Shown in pieces: positions 1-5,605 of a stretch of 5,609 nucleotides of DNA (the first letter of the stretch is position 1; every line of letters begins with the position of its first letter). Below the pieces are notes generated by a model. It was given only the letters and a program-made list of their open reading frames with translations, made no database searches and was not told where the DNA came from. A program made the position numbers and the translations under genes. Source of the stretch: Taibaiella sp. GTDB taxonomy: Bacteria > Bacteroidota > Bacteroidia > Chitinophagales > Chitinophagaceae. The stretch is taken from the NCBI GenBank assembly GCA_019454705.1, contig JACFNS010000193.1:1-5609 (forward strand). Direction: 5' to 3'.

Positions 1-459
1 CGCAGGCTCGAAAAAATACTTGAAAAAGACAACCTGGTGGCCTTCCGCGATTTTGCCCATGCGCCATCGAAGCTGAAAGCAACGCTGGACGCCGTGCGCG
101 AAGCATACCCTACGCATAAACTGGTAGCATGTTTTGAGCTGCATACATATAGCAGCCTGAGCGAAAAGTTTCTGAAAGAATACGCAGGCAGCATGAACAG
201 CGCTGATGAAGCAGTGGTATATTTCAGCCATCACGCCCTGCAATTAAAAGGTTTGCCGCCATTAAGTAAAGATGAAGTGTACCAACACTTTGGCACCGAT
301 GGCATGACGGTTATCGACAATAAAACAGAATTGAAAGAGGCCGTTGCAAAATATATAAACAACACTCACCAACCTGTATGCCTGCTACTGATGAGTTCCG
401 GCACATTTGACGGAATTGACTGGAATAGCGTATGTTCGCAGGAAGAATTGAATAAATAA
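1..459 (+). CDS. mpl: Mur ligase, Mpl-type (UDP-MurNAc:tripeptide ligase), C-terminal part, 5'-truncated by window
   Basis: The reading frame is open from base 1 to TAA at 457-459, giving 152 residues of a gene that starts outside the window; the GTG at 37 is an internal valine codon, not a start. The visible part is the Mur ligase C-terminal domain: RRLE at fragment residues 1-4, DFAHAPSK at 17-24 (matching the DFAHHP-type motif of MurC/Mpl), FELHTYSSL at 45-53, and LMSSGTFDGID at 130-140 (matching the MSNGGFGGI-type end). Mpl enzymes join L-Ala-gamma-D-Glu-meso-DAP, recycled from the wall, to UDP-MurNAc in the cytoplasm using ATP. Bacteroidota homologues are often annotated simply as peptidoglycan synthetase. 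The ATP-binding central domain lies outside the window, so Mpl versus a MurC-like paralogue is judged from the C-terminal motifs only. The exonuclease gene follows after 9 bases in the same direction, suggesting co-transcription. Confidence 0.8.
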   Translation, partial: RRLEKILEKDNLVAFRDFAHAPSKLKATLDAVREAYPTHKLVACFELHTYSSLSEKFLKEYAGSMNSADEAVVYFSHHALQLKGLPPLSKDEVYQHFGTDGMTVIDNKTELKEAVAKYINNTHQPVCLLLMSSGTFDGIDWNSVCSQEELNK

Positions 460-468
460 GTAGTAGGA

Positions 469-1260
469 ATGGCAGAGCTAGCATTAAAAAAACCAATCAT
501 ATTCTTTGACCTGGAAACAACCGGCACAGACCCCGGTACCGACAGAATAGTAGAAATAGCCATGGTGAAATTGCACCCAAACGGCAACCGTGAAAAATAT
601 GTAAAACGCCTCAATCCTACTATTCCCATATCAGCGGAATCAACATCTATACATGGAATAACCAACGAAGACGTTAAAGACTGCCCCACATTCAAACAAG
701 TAGCCAAAGAAATGTTTGAATGGATGCGTGGCTGCGACTTGGGTGGTTATAACGCGGTACGCTTTGACATACCCATGCTGGCTGAAGAAATGCTGCGCTG
801 TGGCGTGAATGTTGATTTTACCGAAAGGCAGTTTGTTGATGTACAGCAGATATTCTTCAAAATGGAAAGCCGCAGCCTGAGCGCAGCATACGACTTCTAC
901 TGCAAAAAGCAGCTGGAAAATGCGCACAGTGCCGAGACTGATATTATGGCTACTATAGAAGTGCTGGAAGCACAACTGGAACGCTACCAGGGTACCCTGG
1001 AAAACGACGTGAAAGCTTTGCATGTATTTACCAATGGCGATGAAGAATGTGTGGACTACGCCCGACGAATGGTGATGAAAGACGGCCATCCCATATTCAA
1101 CTTTGGCAAATACAAAGGCAGGAAAGTAGAAGAGGTATTTACAGAACAACCCCAGTATTACGACTGGATGATGAATGCAGATTTCCCGCTACATACCAAA
1201 CAGAAGCTGACTGAAATACTAACGCGCATGAAACTGAAGAAATCAGGATTAAAATCTTAG
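469..1260 (+). CDS. DnaQ-like DEDDh 3'-5' exonuclease with C-terminal DUF3820-like domain
   Basis: This 263-residue cytoplasmic protein carries all three exonuclease motifs of the DnaQ/RNase T superfamily. Exo I is FFDLETTGTD with D14 and E16, Exo II is GYNAVRFDIPML with D100, and Exo III is HSAETD with H153 and D158, which makes it a DEDDh enzyme using two metal ions. The IHGIT at 61-65 is also typical. After the catalytic domain (about 9-172), residues 207-254 (PIFNFGKYKGRKVEEV, then YYDWMM) resemble the small DUF3820 domain found behind exonucleases in this phylum; its role is not settled. The family removes 3' nucleotides from DNA or RNA in repair or proofreading. The natural substrate here is unknown, and this need not be the replicative epsilon subunit. 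ATG at 469 puts motif I at the usual distance; there is no strong ribosome binding site, which is normal in Bacteroidota. It lies 9 bases after the Mur ligase gene. Confidence 0.9.
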   Translation: MAELALKKPIIFFDLETTGTDPGTDRIVEIAMVKLHPNGNREKYVKRLNPTIPISAESTSIHGITNEDVKDCPTFKQVAKEMFEWMRGCDLGGYNAVRFDIPMLAEEMLRCGVNVDFTERQFVDVQQIFFKMESRSLSAAYDFYCKKQLENAHSAETDIMATIEVLEAQLERYQGTLENDVKALHVFTNGDEECVDYARRMVMKDGHPIFNFGKYKGRKVEEVFTEQPQYYDWMMNADFPLHTKQKLTEILTRMKLKKSGLKS

Positions 1261-1287
1261 CCTGATTGTTACAGGCGGATAATCAGG
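1241..1287. repeat. Three alternating complementary heptamers (two mutually exclusive hairpins)
   Basis: AATCAGG occurs at 1241-1247 and again at 1281-1287, and its exact complement CCTGATT lies midway at 1261-1267. Both spacers are exactly 13 bases, so the middle arm can pair with either flank but not both. The first arm is inside the last codons of the exonuclease gene. Neither hairpin is followed by a clean T run, so it is not a classical intrinsic terminator. It could be a weak mRNA 3'-end structure, an attenuator-like switch before the glycosyltransferase gene, or chance. Confidence 0.4.
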
Positions 1288-1321
1288 AAATGTGTATTTT
1301 CAATCTTTAATTTTTGCCCGA

Positions 1322-2041
1322 TTGGACAAATTAGTAATCATACCTACTTATAACGAAAAAGAGAATATAGAACGTATTATTCTCAAAGTACTCTCGCTGG
1401 CGGGAGGTTATCATGTATTGATAGTGGATGACGGTTCGCCTGATGGTACCGCCAGCATTGTGCGCAGGCTGATAGATACCTACCCGGAGCAAGTGCATAT
1501 GATAGAGCGTACCGGTAAGCTGGGACTCGGCACTGCATATATTGCAGGCTTTAAATGGGCCCTGCGCAGAGAATATGAATATATCTTTGAAATGGACGCT
1601 GACTTTTCGCATAATCCTGACGACCTGCTGCGCCTGCACCAGGCATGTGTTGCCGGGGCTGATGTAGCGGTGGGGTCTCGTTATGTACGTGGTGGCAAAC
1701 TGGTCAACTGGCCCTGGGACCGGAAATTCATCTCACGCGGAGGTGCTTTTTACACAAAGATGATTACCTGGATGCCGGTCAACGACCCCACGGCGGGTTT
1801 TGTATGTTACCGGAGGGAAGTCTTGAAAACCATCCCCTTGTCAGACGTACAGTTTATAGGATACGCCTTCCAGATAGAAATGAAATACCGGGCATGGAAA
1901 GCCGGTTTCAAGCTAAAAGAGGTGCCGATAACTTTTGAAGACAGAAAAGAAGGAACATCTAAAATGACATCGGGCATTATACACGAGGCGATGTTTGGCG
2001 TATGGAAGATGCGCGGTTTCAGGCACTCTAAAAAACAATAA
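1322..2041 (+). CDS. Polyprenol-phosphate mannose synthase-like glycosyltransferase (GT2, DPM1 type)
   Basis: The protein is a family 2 glycosyltransferase that transfers a sugar, in the characterised family mannose from GDP-mannose, onto a polyprenyl phosphate at the inner membrane face. Numbered from the TTG at 1322 (239 residues), it has VIIPTYNEKENI at 5-16, VDDGSPDGT at 35-43, the metal and nucleotide-sugar motif DAD at 92-94 followed by FSHNPDDL, GSRYVRGG at 118-125, DPTAGF at 155-160, GYAFQIE at 180-186, and R208 with GTSKM at 211-215, all typical of DPM1-like enzymes. There is no C-terminal membrane segment, so it belongs to the single-domain class. A GTG at 1292 would add ten residues (MYFQSLIFAR) before the conserved block; TTG gives an MDKLVIIPTYNE start that fits the family better. 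The exact donor sugar cannot be read from sequence. It ends 3 bases from the convergent WbqC gene. Confidence 0.88.
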   Translation: MDKLVIIPTYNEKENIERIILKVLSLAGGYHVLIVDDGSPDGTASIVRRLIDTYPEQVHMIERTGKLGLGTAYIAGFKWALRREYEYIFEMDADFSHNPDDLLRLHQACVAGADVAVGSRYVRGGKLVNWPWDRKFISRGGAFYTKMITWMPVNDPTAGFVCYRREVLKTIPLSDVQFIGYAFQIEMKYRAWKAGFKLKEVPITFEDRKEGTSKMTSGIIHEAMFGVWKMRGFRHSKKQ

Positions 2042-2044
2042 TAA

Positions 2045-2695
2045 CTATCTGCCCCAGGCCTTAATAATTTCAGCCTTTTCTTTAATAAATCCCTTTGCAG
2101 CAGGCCCTTCCGAAAACAATAAATCGAGCATACTCAGGTTAGGGTAAAACCCGTTGCGCTCTGCAAATAACTGGTAGTATAACGGATTATCCCCCGGCAG
2201 CACTTCTTTCTCTACACCTGGCTTTAATGACTTACGCAGGTCGATAGTATCAGGTTCGTATTTCTCCCGGTACACATCTGTAACATGGCTATTCAAGCTA
2301 ATACCGGTATGTTTTGCCAACCATAATATAGTTGCCTCGTTGAATGCCGTCAGTTTGTCAAAATTGCTGTTGAAAAGTTGCTCCAATGAAGGGGCATAGT
2401 ACTCAAAATACGGCGCCCGCCCATACACGGAAAATATAGTGCGCCAGTGCTGCACCTGCCACCTTTCCTTGTTATCAATACGCACATCCGTCATAGCTGT
2501 GCGCTGGTTACGTCCATGCATAAGCGGTATCGACAACTGTATGAAACCATTAGCGCCTGTTATGTAATACCGGTTACGGTAAGACATTTTAACAAAATGT
2601 TCAGCCCGGTCAAATACTATGGTTTCCGCCTCAGTAGCCAGCAGCCACCAGTATATATTAGGGAAAGGCATCAACGGACTTACCAACTGCTTCAT
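2045..2695 (-). CDS. WbqC family protein
   Basis: This 216-residue protein matches the WbqC-like family. Key blocks are PFPNIYWW at 10-17, IVFDRAEHFVKMSYRNRYYI at 26-45 (the family's I-V-x-D...K-x-SYRNR signature), NGFIQLSIPL at 49-58, DVRID at 70-74, the HWR motif at 83-85 after W79, and YGRAPYFEYY at 91-100. The family is named from O-antigen gene clusters and is thought to work in surface polysaccharide synthesis, but I know of no settled biochemical activity, so none is assigned. No signal peptide or membrane helix is visible, which suggests a cytoplasmic protein. ATG at 2695 is only four bases after a TTTG promoter-like element on the same strand, so the mRNA may be leaderless. The gene converges on the glycosyltransferase and diverges from the GWxTD gene, so it is probably monocistronic. 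Confidence 0.87.
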   Translation of the reverse strand: MKQLVSPLMPFPNIYWWLLATEAETIVFDRAEHFVKMSYRNRYYITGANGFIQLSIPLMHGRNQRTAMTDVRIDNKERWQVQHWRTIFSVYGRAPYFEYYAPSLEQLFNSNFDKLTAFNEATILWLAKHTGISLNSHVTDVYREKYEPDTIDLRKSLKPGVEKEVLPGDNPLYYQLFAERNGFYPNLSMLDLLFSEGPAAKGFIKEKAEIIKAWGR

Positions 2696-2741
2696 CCTGC
2701 AAATAAAGCTATTTCAGTAATTTGCAGAAAATAATAAAATA
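2696..2741. promoter_or_regulatory. Divergent promoter region with 8-bp inverted repeat
   Basis: This 46-base AT-rich gap separates the WbqC gene (leftward) from the GWxTD gene (rightward). A perfect inverted repeat places CTGCAAAT at 2697-2704 and ATTTGCAG at 2720-2727, with a 15-base spacer. Each arm therefore presents TTTGCAG towards its own gene. On the minus strand TTTATTTG (2700-2707) differs at one fixed position from the Bacteroidota -7 consensus TAnnTTTG; on the plus strand TAATTTG (2718-2724) has the TA and TTTG one base closer than consensus. No convincing -33 element is visible for either. The arms may simply be the two -7 boxes, or may also bind a regulator. Confidence 0.5.
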
Positions 2742-4226
2742 ATGAGCCGTTGGATTGGATTGTGTCTTTTGTTTTTACTTAGCGCTAAGGTGGCCCCGGC
2801 CATCAACGCCCTGCCTGCATATACTGTTTTTTACCTGCCTGCAAAAGAGGGTAAACAACCGCAGCCATATATAGAGTTATACTGGCAGATAGACCCTGCT
2901 TCCGTCGAATTTTCAAAAAACAGTGAAGGAATATGGATAGGTAAAATAAAAACGACTATTGACATTATACATGATACGGGGGTGATAGCATCCGAGAAAT
3001 ATTATCTGCAAACTACGCCCGCTTCCTCCCTGCTGGCGGCACAATTGCAGAATATTATGGACCTGCACAGATATACAACCGCACCCGGTAAACTAACGAT
3101 AAAAGTTACTCTATCGCAGGACGGGTATGAGCAAAAGAGGTTTGAATACCATGATTCCCTGAGCATTGCTATGCCCGAAGAAAAGGTGTTTTATAGCGGC
3201 CTGCAACTATTGGACACAGCCTATGCGACTGCAATGAAGGATAATATATACCTGAAAAACGGTAACCTGCAGGTACCCTCCTGCATCAACTTCCTGGACG
3301 ACCGCAGGAAAACCATGCAGTATTATACAGAACTACACGGCACGGATAAGATTGCACAAGACCGCTTGCCGCTTGTCCAGTTTGTCTTTGTATCAAAAAA
3401 AGAATACGACCACCCCGTATCAGGATTGCTGCAGACTGATACTATCAAACCCGGCAGCATACTGCCGATATTGGGACGGTTTAAAATAGATGCGCTGGCA
3501 TCGGGCAACTATCACCTGAATATTATGCTGAAAGACGGTAAGGGCGAAGATGTGAGCCGTTACAACCTTTTCTTTCAGCGCAGTAATACCAATCCTGTAA
3601 CAGCCAACGATACAAGCGCAGCGGACAGCAGTAAAGAATTGTTTGAGAAAGTGGACTTCCTGGACCTGAGCGAAACATTTGTTAGCCAATATAATATAGC
3701 TCAACTGAAAGCAATACTGAAAATGCTGAAGCCCATTGCAGACGAAAACGAACTGTTGAACATAGAAAGCTTTAGCAAGCGGCCCGATGAAACCTATATG
3801 CGCTATTTCGTTTACAACTTCTGGACCAAACGCTCGCCCGGTGAGCCGGAAAAAGGATGGAAAAATTTCACAAAACAGGTAAAGGAAGTGAACAAGCTAT
3901 TCGGCACCAGCCGCAACCCGGGATATGAAACCGAAAGGGGGTTTTATTATATCAAATATGGCCCGCCCGACCAGCGCTATGTGGTAACAGCTGAAGAAGC
4001 CGCATGGCCCTACGAAATATGGCAATACAATGCGCCGGGCAAGCAAAGCTCACAAGGTGTGTTTTTGTTTTTCAATCCCGGTTTTATGGCAGATGACTAC
4101 AAACTACTACACTCTACCGTACAAGGAGAAATGCGTAATAATAACTGGCGGGCCGAGCTGTATAAAACCGGGGCATCTTCCAACAATATCAACTCAAGGG
4201 CAGAACAGATACTGCGAAATCAATAA
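2742..4226 (+). CDS. GWxTD domain-containing secreted protein of unknown function
   Basis: The 494-residue product begins with a clear signal peptide: MSRW, a hydrophobic stretch at about 5-15, and a likely signal peptidase I cut after VAPA (A20) or INA (A23). No lipobox cysteine is present, so a soluble periplasmic protein is likely. Residues about 25-330 look like beta-rich extracellular modules (many alternating hydrophobic segments such as YIELYWQI and YHLNIMLKDG) with no family I can name. The C-terminal part carries a GWxTD domain: GYETERGFYYIKYGPPD at 394-410, PYEIWQYN at 423-430, and FLFFNPGF at 441-448. The signature tryptophan and aspartate are replaced by Y395 and E398. GWxTD proteins are common in Bacteroidota and some other phyla, without an established function. 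ATG at 2742 sits behind the divergent promoter region. dapF starts 8 bases after the stop, so the two are probably co-transcribed. Confidence 0.82.
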   Translation: MSRWIGLCLLFLLSAKVAPAINALPAYTVFYLPAKEGKQPQPYIELYWQIDPASVEFSKNSEGIWIGKIKTTIDIIHDTGVIASEKYYLQTTPASSLLAAQLQNIMDLHRYTTAPGKLTIKVTLSQDGYEQKRFEYHDSLSIAMPEEKVFYSGLQLLDTAYATAMKDNIYLKNGNLQVPSCINFLDDRRKTMQYYTELHGTDKIAQDRLPLVQFVFVSKKEYDHPVSGLLQTDTIKPGSILPILGRFKIDALASGNYHLNIMLKDGKGEDVSRYNLFFQRSNTNPVTANDTSAADSSKELFEKVDFLDLSETFVSQYNIAQLKAILKMLKPIADENELLNIESFSKRPDETYMRYFVYNFWTKRSPGEPEKGWKNFTKQVKEVNKLFGTSRNPGYETERGFYYIKYGPPDQRYVVTAEEAAWPYEIWQYNAPGKQSSQGVFLFFNPGFMADDYKLLHSTVQGEMRNNNWRAELYKTGASSNNINSRAEQILRNQ

Positions 4227-4234
4227 AGAAAATT

Positions 4235-5014
4235 ATGAAACTACATTTTTATAAATACCAGGGGGCGGGCAATGATTTTATACTGGCTGATAACCGTGAT
4301 AAGAATATCCACCTGAACAGACAACAGGTAGCCTTCCTCTGCGACAGGCACTTTGGCATAGGTGCCGATGGCCTTATGTTACTGGAACCCGCTGCAGGAT
4401 ACGATTTCCGTATGGTGTATTATAACAGTGATGGCAACGAAAGTACAATGTGCGGTAACGGGGGCAGGTGCATCACTGCTTTTGCAAAGAAACTGGGTAT
4501 TATACAGGATGCGTGCAACTTTGTAGCCATAGATGGCCCGCACCACGCAGTAATAGATAAACAAGGGCTGGTGCACCTGGGTATGCAGGATGTACACCAC
4601 ATTGCTTTCCAGGATGGCTTCACGGTATTAAACACCGGCTCTCCGCATTATGTGTTGCCTGTAGATGATATAGATAACACTGATGTATTTACTCGCGGCC
4701 GCGAAATAAGAAATACCGAAATATACCAGCCAAAGGGTATCAATGTAAACTTTGTACAAGACACAGGAGAAGCGATAAAAGTGCGCACCTACGAGCGGGG
4801 TGTAGAAAATGAAACGCTAAGCTGTGGTACCGGGGTTACTGCATGTGCTATTGCCACGGTGCAGCGTGCCACGGGCAATTTTGACAGACCGGTCATCACA
4901 CCCGGCGGCAGGTTAAGGGTAACGTTCAAGAAATCATCGCCGGAAAGCGCTACCGAGGTAGTGCTGATAGGGCCGGCTGAACTTGTGTTCGAGGGTTATG
5001 TAGATATCGAATAG
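4235..5014 (+). CDS. dapF: Diaminopimelate epimerase
   Basis: DapF interconverts LL- and meso-diaminopimelate in the cytoplasm, giving meso-DAP for peptidoglycan and the precursor of lysine. The 259-residue protein has every hallmark: YQGAGNDF at 8-15, DRHFGIGADG at 37-46, NSDGNESTMCGNGGR at 64-78 with catalytic C73, GSPHYV at 135-140, GINVNFV at 168-174, and ERGVENETLSCGTG at 187-200 with the second catalytic cysteine C197. The paired cysteines act as acid and base in this cofactor-free racemisation. It is slightly shorter than the roughly 274-residue E. coli enzyme, with no key residue missing. The ATG at 4235 is 8 bases after the GWxTD gene and the purine-rich AAAGAAAA between them is only a weak ribosome binding site. 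The stop at 5014 directly abuts the convergent hemoglobin gene. It is functionally linked to the Mpl-type ligase at the left of the window, which uses a meso-DAP peptide. Confidence 0.98.
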   Translation: MKLHFYKYQGAGNDFILADNRDKNIHLNRQQVAFLCDRHFGIGADGLMLLEPAAGYDFRMVYYNSDGNESTMCGNGGRCITAFAKKLGIIQDACNFVAIDGPHHAVIDKQGLVHLGMQDVHHIAFQDGFTVLNTGSPHYVLPVDDIDNTDVFTRGREIRNTEIYQPKGINVNFVQDTGEAIKVRTYERGVENETLSCGTGVTACAIATVQRATGNFDRPVITPGGRLRVTFKKSSPESATEVVLIGPAELVFEGYVDIE

Positions 5015-5419
5015 TTACAGTATCGATTTATTGTCTCTTGCTGCCTGCACCTTCATGCTTATAAGGTGCATCATCAACTCCGCGCGCTTTTTTGCTTCCT
5101 GCGCACGCTCGCCGGCAAACATGCTGTCAACAGTGCTGTTCCACAATTGCAGCCAGCGGTTGTAATGTTCTTCTTTCAACTCTACCTGGTTATCTACCTC
5201 TACATGTTTCCGCACAGGATTGCCGCTATACCCTTGCCTGCCTAACAATACCATACCCCAAAAACTATACATGACGGGTAAATGATGTGACCAGTCTTCA
5301 CCGATAATATTATGGAATATATGTCCTATTACCTCATCCTTCTTTACTTCATCGTAAAACGCATTGACTAATAACTCTATATCCTGGCTATTAGCTATGT
5401 CCTTTTTGCCTGATCCCAT
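5015..5419 (-). CDS. Group III truncated hemoglobin
   Basis: The 134-residue protein is a small heme-binding globin of the truncated, group III (Campylobacter Ctb-like) kind. Visible features are FYDEVKKDEVIGHIF at 21-35 with the likely B10 tyrosine Y22, DWSHHLPVMYSFW at 42-54 with the likely distal E7 histidine H46, LLGRQGYSGNP at 58-68, the likely proximal F8 histidine H72, and HYNRWLQLWNSTVDSMFAG at 85-103 with the conserved tryptophan W89. It lacks the glycine motifs of groups I and II. Family members bind oxygen and nitric oxide and are linked to nitrosative or low-oxygen stress; the precise role here is not known. ATG at 5419 lies four bases after a perfect TAAATTTG -7 box, so translation may be leaderless. 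It stands alone, convergent with dapF with no bases between the stop codons. Confidence 0.93.
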   Translation of the reverse strand: MGSGKKDIANSQDIELLVNAFYDEVKKDEVIGHIFHNIIGEDWSHHLPVMYSFWGMVLLGRQGYSGNPVRKHVEVDNQVELKEEHYNRWLQLWNSTVDSMFAGERAQEAKKRAELMMHLISMKVQAARDNKSIL

Positions 5420-5423
5420 GCTG

Positions 5424-5431
5424 CAAATTTA
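5424..5431 (-). promoter_or_regulatory. Bacteroidota-type -7 promoter element for the truncated hemoglobin gene
   Basis: Read on the minus strand, the sequence is TAAATTTG followed by CAGC and then the ATG at 5419, an exact match to the Bacteroidota -7 consensus TAnnTTTG. I see no good TTG-type -33 box about 19-21 bases further up. If transcription starts a few bases after the element, as usual, it would begin at or next to the start codon, giving a leaderless or nearly leaderless mRNA. Confidence 0.55.
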
Positions 5432-5492
5432 GCTTCATTTGACGGTGTTACGCATGAGAATTATCATTAAAGGGAGGTGTCCAAAAAATCCA

Positions 5493-5539
5493 TTCGTTGA
5501 ATGAAAACGCACTTTCGTTGAATGAAAACGCACTTTCGT
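5493..5539. repeat. 21-bp perfect tandem duplication with a partial third copy
   Basis: A 21-base unit beginning TTCGTTGAATGAAAACG occurs at 5493-5513 and is repeated without mismatch at 5514-5534. A third, decayed copy starts at 5535 with TTCGT and retains ATGA at 5543-5546. The unit length is a multiple of three. It lies in the intergenic region about 75 bases upstream of the hemoglobin start, between its promoter and the rightward promoter-like element near 5575. It may be a replication-slippage duplication or a pair of direct-repeat binding sites. Confidence 0.85.
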
Positions 5540-5570
5540 ATGATGAGGCAGATATTTTCGGCACGATTTA

Positions 5571-5605
5571 TGTTACTTTGTAACAGGTTGATAACCATAG
5601 GTTAT
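5571..5605 (+). promoter_or_regulatory. Putative rightward promoter overlapping clustered short palindromes
   Basis: TTACTTTG at 5573-5580 resembles the Bacteroidota -7 element (TA and TTTG present, spacing one base short), pointing rightwards to a gene beyond the window. It sits inside a perfect 15-base palindrome, TGTTAC-TTT-GTAACA (5571-5585). Immediately after come two overlapping ones, GGTT-GAT-AACC (5586-5596) and ATAACC-ATA-GGTTAT (5591-5605), which share the AACC arm. Such symmetry over and just after a -7 box suggests an operator or a small 5'-leader structure, but the arms are short and the downstream gene is not visible. Confidence 0.4.

Noticed and set aside
37..459. GTG at 37 as the start of a short independent gene
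   Set aside because: The frame is open to base 1 and the upstream residues RRLEKILEKDN belong to the Mur ligase C-terminal domain, so this is a truncated longer gene.
484..493. A-rich run TTAAAAAAAC near the exonuclease start as a programmed frameshift site
   Set aside because: The zero frame encodes the complete conserved exonuclease directly, and the run is at codons 6-9, where a shift would only give a short product.
987..1000. Perfect 14-bp palindrome CCAGGGTACCCTGG, and five GGTACC sites in the window (535, 991, 1445, 3272, 4826)
   Set aside because: All are inside coding regions and four of the five are simply in-frame GGT ACC Gly-Thr codons, so codon choice explains them; no sign of a restriction or regulatory role.
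640..1149. A 169-codon open frame on the minus strand inside the exonuclease gene
   Set aside because: It lies antisense to a gene with all DEDDh motifs, and its product shows no domain-like pattern, only a Phe/His-rich composition expected from reading the complement.
2447..2734. A 95-codon plus-strand frame opposite the WbqC gene
   Set aside because: It is antisense to a recognisable family protein, runs through the divergent promoter region, and has no recognisable motif.
5005..5026. Direct repeat TATCGA (5005-5010 and 5021-5026) at the dapF/hemoglobin junction as an attachment site
   Set aside because: Six bases is too short, there is no integrase or mobile element nearby, and both copies are within or at the ends of intact coding regions.
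5493..5539. Possible CRISPR array or replication iterons
   Set aside because: The two 21-bp copies are directly adjacent without spacers, no cas or rep gene is present, and only two full copies exist.
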